From Bryoerythrophyllum caledonicum (lineage: Eukaryota > Streptophyta > Bryopsida > Pottiales > Pottiaceae), in assembly GCA_963971425.1 (NCBI GenBank), contig OZ020517.1, positions 21,586,462-21,650,461 on the forward strand: a stretch of DNA of 64,000 nucleotides, read 5' to 3'. The notes under the pieces are model-generated. The model saw only the letters and a program-made list of their open reading frames with translations. It ran no database searches and was not told the origin of the DNA. The position numbers and the translations under genes are program-made. Shown here in pieces: positions 56,085-64,000 of this stretch; position 1 is the stretch's first letter, and every line of letters starts with the position of its first letter.

Positions 56085-57437
56085 CTAGTAGGGTACCAGT
56101 GTCCTTCGGACTCAACATTTTTCTGTGGTGAGTCCCCACCTCCCCGTCCCCTAGCCCTTTCCCTCCAATCCATTGTCCCCCGTCCCCCGTCCCTGTTTCG
56201 TCCCCGTCCTCGTCACCATCCCCGCCCCGTCCTTCGGATCCGACGCTCTCTCTTTCGCAGCTGCCAGTTCGCTCTCCATTGCCTCGACCTCGGCCTTCAA
56301 CCCCACGACCTCTGCTCAGGGTTGTTCTGGCGTCCGTCCGTTCAGTAGTGTCCGTCCGTTAGGCTGTCTATCCGATAGAGGTTGTTGTCCGTCCGAAACA
56401 GAATATTCGGGTATATTCGGAAATATTCCTACAGATTTGGGGCATATTCTCTAGAATATTTTAGACATCTGTCTAGTAAGGATGTTGTCCGTCCTGTCCG
56501 AATGTCCGACTGTGTGTCCGTCCTCTGTCTTTAGGCCCCTGTCCGTCTATGTAGACAACCCTGCCTCTGCTTGCATCGAGGTGATCGCTAAAACTATCTC
56601 AGATTCCGCCTCACACCGCGTCATCGGCGTGTTCATCGGAGCATTCATCGGGGCGTTCATCGGCACGTTCGTCTATCCGGGATCATTTGTCATCTTGTAT
56701 TCTTTAGGGGTATTACAAATTTTCAAACTCTGCAGCCATGTTTAGTGGGTGGCCAGCAGTAGGTACCCCCCATAACCAACGACCAAAAGTAAGGGTCTTG
56801 TCTAATAGCAAACCTCCATTTGGAGCTAAGTTGGTGGTAATGGGATGGAAGTGGGTTGGATATACCCCAATTTTATAGGCATCGGCTATGGGTTTTGTTG
56901 GTTATGGGGAGGCTTACCTTGTCTGTTCTACTCAAAGAGGGTGATCATTGCACTTCATCCAAAAGCTGATTTCTCATGCTCTCCTCCGATGCCAATGAGG
57001 ACCCCGACGTGCTCGTAGTGAACGTCTCCTCCGCCGTACTCATGATCTCCGACATCCCCTGAAGCGGCCCCATCGGCTGCGTCTGCATCGGCCGCGTCAA
57101 GGGCGCCTTCGTCGTCAACCCTAATATGGTCGAGAGGCTCCGCGCTTCGGTTTCCAGCATAGGTGTACACCTCGCTCATCTCCGGCAACACGTTGTGCAC
57201 GTCCAGGGTGAGCACCACGCGCTTGTACATCTCGCCGAGGAACCTACACCAGTTGCTCGCAGTGTTCACCGCGTAGAGCTCCTGCGCGAACGTACACTTC
57301 GTACCCGGCAGCGCGTCGAACACCACGTCCCCGACCTGGAACTTCACGGCGCCGAGCTGATTTTTCATTGGCGCGTTCATCCATCCGATGTGTTTTACAT
57401 CGGACGTGTTCTTCATCCTGAATTCTTTTATAATAAA
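56085..57437 (-). mobile_element. Helitron-like element G3 (about 1.35 kb) with coding-like cargo
   Basis: The 3' CTAG is at 56085-56088, with hairpin GTCCGAAGGAC. The 5' side near 57400-57437 keeps ATAAAAGAATTCAGGATGAA, as in G1, but the extreme end is altered. Inside are GC-rich coding-like pieces (56228-56325 and 56945-57370) in otherwise AT-rich surroundings, and a copy of repeat H (56770-56900). Confidence 0.55.
56945..57370 (-). pseudogene. Captured gene fragment inside G3
   Basis: GC-rich, codon-like sequence read on the minus strand: GAVKFQVGDVVFDALPGTKC, TFAQELYAVNTASNWCRFLG, EMYKRVVLTLDVHNVLPEMS, EVYTYAG. A second open frame overlaps downstream (EETFTTSTSGSSLASEESMR). The source gene was not recognised. 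Another piece at 56228-56325 reads GLKAEVEAMESELAAAKERA on the minus strand, a coiled coil. Confidence 0.45.
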
Positions 57438-58020
57438 AGGCGTCAATGTCTGTCCGCCCGCCGCTCCCGGTCATATGACCTTTGGAATTGCCATTTGAAT
57501 CAAATGTGCCTTTTGAATTGAATGTGAACTTTGAAAGAATCCTCCATATGTGCCCTTTGGAGGAATCCTTTATAGTGCCCTTTGGAGGAAACCTTTATAG
57601 TGCCCTTTTATTCAAATTTGGCTTATTGAGTTTTGAAGTTGTATTATGTATCAAAAATAGAAAAATAAAACCATAATTTCCAACATATTGAAACTACACA
57701 ATGTACTACCTCGGGTACATAAAATAAATGATAGTTATCTAAAGACAATAACACGTATATAAAATAAATAATGGGTATTTAAAGTGAATAGTAGGTATAT
57801 ATAATACATAATGCATATATAATGGGTAAATTTTATTTATGCATTTACATATGTTTATTTAACTTGGGATTGCCCCGGTCAGTTGATGACAATTGGGAAT
57901 GGACTTGATTCAATTTAGATTTGATTTGAGCTTATAGGTTTTAAAATACAAAACATGCAAATGTAACTTTAACACACCACCCTCCGCTCTCCCGGTCGGG
58001 ATGACGGGTACCAACCCTAG
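57424..58020 (+). mobile_element. Helitron-like element F, left copy
   Basis: It ends with hairpin TCCCGGTCGGGA, a spacer and CTAG (58017-58020) followed by T. Bases from about 57478 are more than 99 percent identical to the reverse complement of 58934-59473. A 35-bp insertion near 57446-57480 distinguishes it. The 5' end merges with the end of G3. It encodes nothing recognisable. Confidence 0.7.
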
Positions 58021-58128
58021 TTTCTGATAATAGACTATTGTTGACGTTTCGTTGATGAGTGATAACGAAGTCGACTCTCGTTGATGGGGGAGCTTCCTTG
58101 GTGACCTAAAATATCTCCCTTATTTTAA

Positions 58129-58416
58129 CCCTTTAATCCTTTAAGGCCAAGCTACCCATTTTGGGTTGTTTTGGCACGATAATCTCAATAGCAACTACTA
58201 CAGGCCACCTCGATGAAAGACTTAAACTGTGAAAAAGAGGTGGAGGAAGATGGGCATCTATTGAGACAATCGCCACAAAAAATTGGTTCAAGCATCGGCA
58301 AATGATCTTTGTGAATGGGGGTTGTGATGAAATGTATTGTGTGTCGATATTATTTTGCATGATCTAGAACACTCATAGATTCTCGTAGGCTAAAAAAGCT
58401 CATTGGCCTTAATAGG
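58129..58416. mobile_element. MITE family D, full copy 1
   Basis: It begins CCCTTTAATCCTTTAAGGCC after TTAA (58125-58128) and ends TTGGCCTTAATAGG before TTAA (58417-58420). Non-coding, 288 bp. Confidence 0.8.
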
Positions 58417-58420
58417 TTAA

Positions 58421-58744
58421 AGACGAGCAACCATTTTTTGATATTTTCGGCACAATAATCTTGATAGCAAACACTACAAGTCACCTCCATGAAAGACTTA
58501 AACTATGATAAAGAGGTGGAGAAAGATGGGCATCTATTGAAACCGGCGCCATGACAATCGGTGCAAGCATTCATTGTAGCACATGATTTTCGAACTGTAC
58601 AATGATTTTCGAACTGTACAATGATTTTCGTGAAGTGGGACTGCAATGAAATGTACCATGTGCGTAGATGTTGTTTTGCATGATCTATAACACTTGTAGA
58701 TTCTCATAGGCTAAAAGAGCTCATTGGTCTTAAAGGATTAAGGG
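58421..58744. mobile_element. MITE family D, copy 2, head-to-tail with copy 1
   Basis: Same order of blocks as copy 1 (GAAAGACTTAAACTATGA, AAAGATGGGCATCTATTGA, AGATTCTCATAGGCTAAAA), ending TTGGTCTTAAAGGATTAAGG. The left end is decayed. A 20-bp ATGATTTTCGAACTGTACA-type unit is tandemly duplicated inside (58586-58630). Confidence 0.75.
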
Positions 58745-58933
58745 ATTTTCAAAATTTTGAAGTATGGACCGTGGTACACAAAACCGTGCAACCTATTTAA
58801 AAAATAATTAAAAAGTGTCAATTGAAAGCAAAAGCATAAAATAAAAGGCTTAAAGTAAAAGTATGAAAATCTTTCCATAACTTGAAGAAGCTTGACGACA
58901 CATATGCACCAGAATCTCTTATTATAAAAGAAA

Positions 58934-59495
58934 CTAGAGTTGGTACCCGTCATCCCGACCGGGAGAGCGGAGGGTGGTGTGTTAAAGTTACATTTGCATG
59001 TTTTGTATTTTAAAACCTATAAGCTCAAATCAAATCTAAATTGAATCAAGTCCATTCCCAATTGTCATCAACTGACCGGGGCAATCCCAAGTTAAATAAA
59101 CATATGTAAATGCATAAATAAAATTTACCCATTATATATGCATTATGTATTATATATACCTACTATTCACTTTAAATACCCATTATTTATTTTATATACG
59201 TGTTATTGTCTTTAGATAACTATCATTTATTTTATGTACCCGAGGTAGTACATTGTGTAGTTTCAATATGTTGGAAATTATGGTTTTATTTTTCTATTTT
59301 TGATACATAATACAACTTCAAAACTCAATAAGCCAAATTTGAATAAAAGGGCACTATAAAGGTTTCCTCCAAAGGGCACTATAAAGGATTCCTCCAAAGG
59401 GCACATATGGAGGATTCTTTCAAAGTTCACATTCAATTCAAAAGGCGTATTTGATTCAAATGGCAATTCCAAATGACGCCTATTATATAAGTAGA
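58934..59495 (-). mobile_element. Helitron-like element F, right copy (562 bp)
   Basis: On the minus strand it starts TCTACTTATATAATAGGCG after A (59496) and ends with hairpin TCCCGGTCGGGA and CTCTAG before T: a complete Helitron-type pair of ends between A and T. It is tail-to-tail with the left copy, with 913 bp between them. Confidence 0.75.
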
Positions 59496-59499
59496 TCCA

Positions 59500-60004
59500 C
59501 AAGATGCCGGAGCTGATACCGGAGCGCCTAGTTTGGGTTCGTAACCCTAGTATTGTGGGTTCGGTAGAGCAGCTCCTAGGTCTGGGAAGCTGTCTCTTCC
59601 AATAAATGGAGCTCCGCTGGCGCACTTGAGCATGCTACTCTCTCGCTTGGATCTTAACCTTTTTTTCCGTTATCGGACTCTGCGGCTTTCATATTTTTGT
59701 CTGCGAAGGCGGCTCCTTGTCTCGTTTTATGTTTTCGTTTGGGATAAAGACTTTCCGTGTTGAGGGTTCCCGTGATTCTTTAGCTGATCTGTCGTGTTTC
59801 TGAAACTATCCATCTGAAGCTTTGAGCTTTGTTTTTATTGTGGTGGGTCGAGTCTTTTGTTTTGCCGCTCTTTTGACATTCTGGTGAGCATACCTGAGTG
59901 TCGTGAGGATGGGGCTAGAGTCTTCCAACAATTCCCTCCTCCATTGCCTGCGTGCTGGCATCAAGAGGCCTAATGCGTTGACAAATCATTGACAAGATTT
60001 TTGT
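59500..60004 (+). promoter_or_regulatory. Probable snoRNA host-gene promoter and leader
   Basis: GTAACCCTAG at 59541-59550 contains a telo-box (AACCCTA), frequent in plant ribosome-biogenesis and snoRNA promoters. T-rich transcribed-looking sequence follows up to the first snoRNA. No protein gene was seen. The role is inferred. Confidence 0.4.
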
Positions 60005-60082
60005 AACCGAGGATGACAAAATGCGGATTTCTATGAAGCTTTCGAGCTCAGGATGTCGATCATGTTACACACTCTGATGGTT
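60005..60082 (+). ncRNA. Box C/D snoRNA, copy 1
   Basis: Terminal stem AACC/GGTT, box C-like AGGATGA (60010-60016; one change from RTGATGA) and box D CTGA (60073-60076). The guide before D, TGTTACACACT, is complementary to AGUGUGUAACA of plant large-subunit rRNA. The internal piece GCGGATTTC is complementary to GAAAUCCGC a few bases upstream in the same rRNA. Predicted to direct 2'-O-methylation. Confidence 0.78.
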
Positions 60083-60138
60083 AATTTTCTTCTGTAGTGG
60101 TAGCAGCGATATTCATGTTTCTTTCTGGTCTGTTCCTT

Positions 60139-60221
60139 GCAACCGTAGGATGACAAAATGCGGATTTCTATGAAGCCCTCGGGCTCAGGATGTCGATCAT
60201 GTTACACACTCTGATGGTTGC
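60139..60221 (+). ncRNA. Box C/D snoRNA, copy 2
   Basis: Same guides and boxes as copy 1, with the longest terminal stem (GCAACC/GGTTGC). Variation is confined to the loop around GAAGCCCTCGGGCTC. Confidence 0.8.
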
Positions 60222-60253
60222 TAGGATGATCGTTTAGGCCTACTTTCTCTATC

Positions 60254-60332
60254 ACTGAGGATGACAAAATGCGGATTTCTATGAAGCCCTTGGGCTCAGG
60301 ATGTCGATCATGTTACACACTCTGATGGTTAT
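60254..60332 (+). ncRNA. Box C/D snoRNA, copy 3
   Basis: Same guides and boxes; the terminal stem is poorer (CACTGAGGATGA start, GGTTATGG end). The spacers between copies are 56 and 32 bases, typical of a polycistronic plant snoRNA cluster. Confidence 0.75.
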
Positions 60333-60810
60333 GGAGTTGATTTATTTACCCAGTTTCTACCATTCTATTTAATTTCTTGTCAGAATAATCAGTTGATATT
60401 CCAGGTACACATGGACAGGCTAACCTTGATAATGCCACCCTTACCTACTATCACACCTTGATATTTAAACCCAAACCCTTGTAAACCGATCTTTTATACA
60501 GACTTTGTAAGTATTGTATCACTCTAAATAAATAATCAAGGTGGAAACCCTAAGGATGACGTGCTGAGCATCCAATTTCTTCTGGTTCCATTGGAGAGTT
60601 ACAGCTTATGTAAACTCTAGAGTTCATGATCGGGAATGAGGGCTCTTAATTCTATTTCTCTATGGACCTTGATCATATCACATTATCCTCTAAATGTGAT
60701 TATCAAATATGTCACATAGTTAACATCTTGTTTTTTTTTTTTTTTTGTAGAACAGAGGGTGATATTATCAGGCGTTTGACTGTAATGCTGACCCTTCATG
60801 AAACCTGATC
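60333..60810. other. 3' part of snoRNA transcript region and spacer
   Basis: No gene. AAATAAATAATCAA near 60527-60540 could be a polyadenylation region of the host transcript. Confidence 0.4.
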
Positions 60811-62005
60811 TTAATCCCCTAGAGCCCCGTGACAACTTCACACCAAAAACACTTCGAAATTGTTGATTCTAGTGCAGTGAGTAAGGAAGGAAATAAAACC
60901 TTACATTTATCCATTTGACTGTAGGATCTCCATCAAGACTCACTCAGTTTCCTTTTTCACAATTTCTTACACTTAGACCGTATGGATATACGGTAAATAT
61001 TTTAGTGTTTGAAGTGAAGAAAATGGTTCGTTTTCTTCCCTTTGTTGAGTGGATTAGAGGTTTTGGACTTCACTTGGTATTAAATTTTTGAACTACACAA
61101 GGTCAACATCTTATATCATTGTGTTAGGCATGATAATAGTTCTGTATACACCAATTTTTAGGCCAGGGAGAATTGATCCCCAATCTCGTCCTTATCCAAG
61201 GTGGGCCCCGTCTGAATTGCATAGGGTCATTTTTTTGGCCCTCTTTTTTTGGGGGCCCATAGACTTTTTCTGGAACTTTTTTGACAAATTTGGGGCCTAT
61301 GGCAATTGTTTACCGTACAGGACCCTCTCTTGCTGTAATTAGGACTCCATTTAAAAACAAAATAGGGGCCAGGTTTGGCCCCACCACCTCGTGTCCCCTC
61401 GGGTAAGGATGAGCGAGGGGGTCAATTTTCCCTAGCCCAATTTTTAGAGGTAGAGAAGGAGTGTAGCATATCCAAAACAAGTGTGCAAGGAGTGGAGGTT
61501 CAAAAATTGTCAATTCACGATTTGTTTTTTTGAGAATTTGATATATCTTAGAATGATAATCAACATGATCAATAAGAAGGTTTACACCTCATATTGTTGT
61601 AGAGAAATAAAAAGTGAAAAATATAAAGATCTCTATGTTTTGGGTAGAAAAGATGAAGTTTTTTCCCCGCTTGTCCGAAATGTGTAAAAATGTTTGACTT
61701 GAGTTAAAATGTTTTTAACACTAAAGATAAGAATTTTTTTTGACATTTTCAAAGAAGGTAATATTCTCTACATGTATGGAAAATCTCAATGGCAATATAA
61801 ACTTCTAGCAAAATTTTGGAGCTGCTCGAAGTCCCCATTTCTAACTTTGAGTGGTATCAACTTTCAAACCAGAAATCCAAAAATAATAATAAAAATATCT
61901 CCATGGAGCTCTTATCAGGGAGAATCTACAATAAGATTTTAAAATTTTTCTAACATTAGGAACCTGCCCAAATCCGAAACGTACCCCATGTATACTTAGG
62001 CTATT
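60811..62005 (-). mobile_element. Family B element, copy 3, carrying a nested MITE
   Basis: Reverse orientation. Blocks match B1/B2: GAAAATGGTTCGTTTTCTTC, GGACTTCACTTGGT, AACTACACAAGGTC, then after the nested element TAGAGGTAGAGAAGGAGTG, TTGAACCTCC-type sequence and TTAGGAACCTGCCCAAATC. The ends are decayed, and the outer 150 bp on the left match poorly. Confidence 0.6.
61161..61437 (+). mobile_element. MULE-like MITE family C, copy 2 (277 bp), inside family B copy
   Basis: The ends are inverted: GGCCAGGGAGAATTGA and TCAATTTTCCCTAGCC. An exact 9-bp target duplication CAATTTTTA flanks it (61152-61160 and 61438-61446). The interior matches the reverse complement of 15873-16151 (GGTGGGCCCCGTCT, AACAAAATAGGGGCCAGG). 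Confidence 0.9.
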
Positions 62006-62276
62006 AGGGCAAGTTCCTAAAATTAGAAAAAATTCTTATTGGCCAACTCATTCTTTTATATATACGCAACTTTCAATTGGCCATGACTCATTCAAATTTT
62101 GTATCAAATGAATAATGTGTTATGTGACATGTACATTTCCTGTAGTTGTAAAAAAAAAGACCTTTTATGCCCTATTTGGACATTATTTGAGTGAGTTATG
62201 GTCTTTAGAAGATTACTGATTAGATACTATGATAGCTCTTGACTCCTAAAGCTTTTAAAAAAAATTCTTCTACTAT
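62006..62276. other. AT-rich spacer
   Basis: GGGCAAGTTCCTAAAATTAG near 62010 repeats an internal block of family B. No gene. Confidence 0.4.
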
Positions 62277-62439
62277 CGTACCTTAGGGTCAGATTTGGCT
62301 TGAAATATTTCTAAAAATAGATGCCATTTTTTTGAGAGAATCTTCTGCGAAAACTTAAATTTTTCAACACGGTGAAAAAACGGATTTTGAAGAAAAATAA
62401 TATTCGGCATTAGATTGCCAAATCGGACCCTAGGGTACG
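62277..62439. mobile_element. Small MITE (163 bp)
   Basis: Inverted ends CGTACCTTAGGGTCAGATTT and, from the right, CGTACCCTAGGGTCCGATTT, each continuing into GGC. The AT-rich interior has no coding capacity. The target duplication is unclear. Confidence 0.7.
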
Positions 62440-64000
62440 GTGTTCATACACTAAATGTGCACAAGTCTGAAAAAATATTTTGCAATCTTTACGGGAATTG
62501 ACAAATAGTGTTGTAATTGGCATTTATTGTATTGTTTTGTCACTACACTAATTGCCTAGTTTGCAATTAGTGTGCAGGTTTGTATTTTGTGTTTTCCACA
62601 CTAAATGATATTTTTAGTGTAGTAGGCCATTATGATGTTTAACGGTTAAGCATTTGCTTGAATACAAGTGAAAGGTAACTTCAATGAGTATATCAATATT
62701 AGTATTTTGTGTTATATTGTGATTAGTGTGTTTACCCTACTACACTATATTAACTCCTAAAGGACCATTTTCCCTTGGAAGAACGCTTTTCTATTTTGGG
62801 AGGTTTCTATGGTCTCAATTGTGATCATGAATTTTTGAATTTTTGAATGAAGGTGCAACGTAGTAGTAGCTTTGTGGGAATAGCATAGTAGTAGCGTCGT
62901 AGGAATATAATGTTTTTTTTTGCAACGGAACTTTAATAGAAAGTTATGGTAATCTAAGTGCAAACAATCTTAACTTCTAGCAAACAATATGACAAACATT
63001 CTAGCCATTTCCGGGGCCTATCTCTAAACCACGTCTTACGCTAGTATCACCCGAGTACAAACTATCTTAAGTCAAAGTACGTTGACCTTGTCCGCACAAG
63101 AAAGAGAAAAATCACATTGCACTCTTTAAATGCATGCATATTATGATCCATGTGGTCAAAGTTTACAAAACTTTTTAAGTGTCTTCTTGTAGTAGTTAAC
63201 TTGGAATTCTTATGGTTAAAAATAGTCAAAAGTTGTTTCAATCAATCTTGGAATATTTCATCTTAAAGAGACAAAATTGGGGTGGTTTTGATTTAACAAA
63301 GTCTTGAAAACTTTAGGGTTCAAAAACCTATTGCAGCTCACTTTTTAATTTTTGTATTAATTTTCAAAATAATATTCAAATTTTATAAAATTACACAGCT
63401 GGATCAAAAATAATACGTATCATTAATTGAGAAAGTTTAATGTTAATAAAAAGGTGTAGCAAAAAAATTGGAGCTTCCTGCAATAAATTGTACTTAAAAT
63501 AATGTATTTCTCTACATAAGGCGTCAAAATATATATGTTTATGCTACTCATTATTTAAAAAAAAAATCCAAAATAATGATTGACATCGTAACACCCGCTC
63601 AGGATTTGACTCCATTCATTTCACCAAACCTCTCCATGCAGAATCTCTTAGGGACTCACACACCAATTTTCCCTCTCCCAAATTTACTCTCACAAAAATA
63701 TCCCAGACAACTGAAAACCCCCCACAGCACAAATTGTTCTTTCGTTGTTCATTAGCTACCATCCATCATCATCCACACATTTCGTCCACCTCCGTCCACC
63801 TCCGTCCACTACTTGCCGTTCGTCTACGTGATCGTCCCCAACTTCGTTAGTCCACCTCCGTCCGTCAAACACTCTCCGTCTCTCGAAACCGAGACTCGCA
63901 GCTCAAGCAAGAAAAACAACACGCCGTGGCGACGACGACGATGGTGCCTGTTGCAGCAACGCCCCCGGGGATGGCGATGGCGATCCGCGATCCCTAACGT
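62440..64000. other. AT-rich sequence with CACTA-like cluster, then a possible gene leader
   Basis: 62490-62640 has CACTACACTAA/TTAGTGTAGT motifs. A lone TTAACTCCTAAAGGACCA (62750-62767) is one family-B end. From about 63590 the base composition changes to pyrimidine-rich and then GC-rich, with GTCCACCTCC repeats (63784-63810). This looks like the 5' leader of a plus-strand gene beyond the window. An ATG at 63941 opens only 18 codons before TAA. Confidence 0.4.

Noticed and set aside
57361-57474. Protein gene at the F/G3 junction
   Set aside because: The sequence is explained by two Helitron-like ends; the open frames cross the element borders.

Overview
This is nuclear DNA of a land plant. 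Almost every gene is split by GT-AG introns, two genes encode organelle-targeted Fe-S scaffold proteins, and there is an AP2/WRINKLED1-type factor, a plant ERdj3B and PASTICCINO1. One intronless endoglycoceramidase-like gene and the compact gene layout fit a bryophyte (moss or liverwort) best. That last step is inference; the species cannot be read from the sequence.

Gene-rich part (1-37.5 kb). In order: the 3' end of an ABCG half-transporter; mitochondrial ISCU (+, 4 exons); a plastid-type Nudix hydrolase with DUF4743 (-, 9 exons); EXO70 (+, 6 exons); a double-AP2 WRI1-like factor (-, 8 exons); a broken SUFB exon copy; ERdj3B (+, 2 exons); a 3.6-kb pogo-like transposon with a broken transposase; an intronless GH5 gene (-); PAS1 (-, 20 exons) head to head with SUFB (+, 4 exons); and an aldo-keto reductase relic. 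The spliced models of the seven multi-exon genes were joined by hand, and every one keeps an open frame from start to stop.

Repeat-rich part (37.5-64 kb). No intact protein gene was recognised. It holds several miniature inverted-repeat families, two of which (MULE-like and Harbinger-like) show clear target-site duplications. It also holds a 4-kb segment between direct repeats, a large fold-back structure split by a 3.9-kb insertion carrying a decayed ORF and minisatellites, a cluster of Helitron-type ends (55.4-59.5 kb), and three tandem box C/D snoRNA genes (60.0-60.33 kb).

Functional themes. ISCU (mitochondria) and SUFB (plastids) are scaffolds of the two organellar Fe-S assembly machines. 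ERdj3B has UPR-like promoter motifs. PAS1, EXO70 and ERdj3B act in the endomembrane or growth context. The most notable structures are the near-identical inverted pair of Helitron-like elements (a possible long dsRNA source), three MITE families that begin CCC next to TTAA or a decayed TTAA, the snoRNA triplet whose two guides match neighbouring stretches of large-subunit rRNA, and the likely horizontally acquired GH5 gene.
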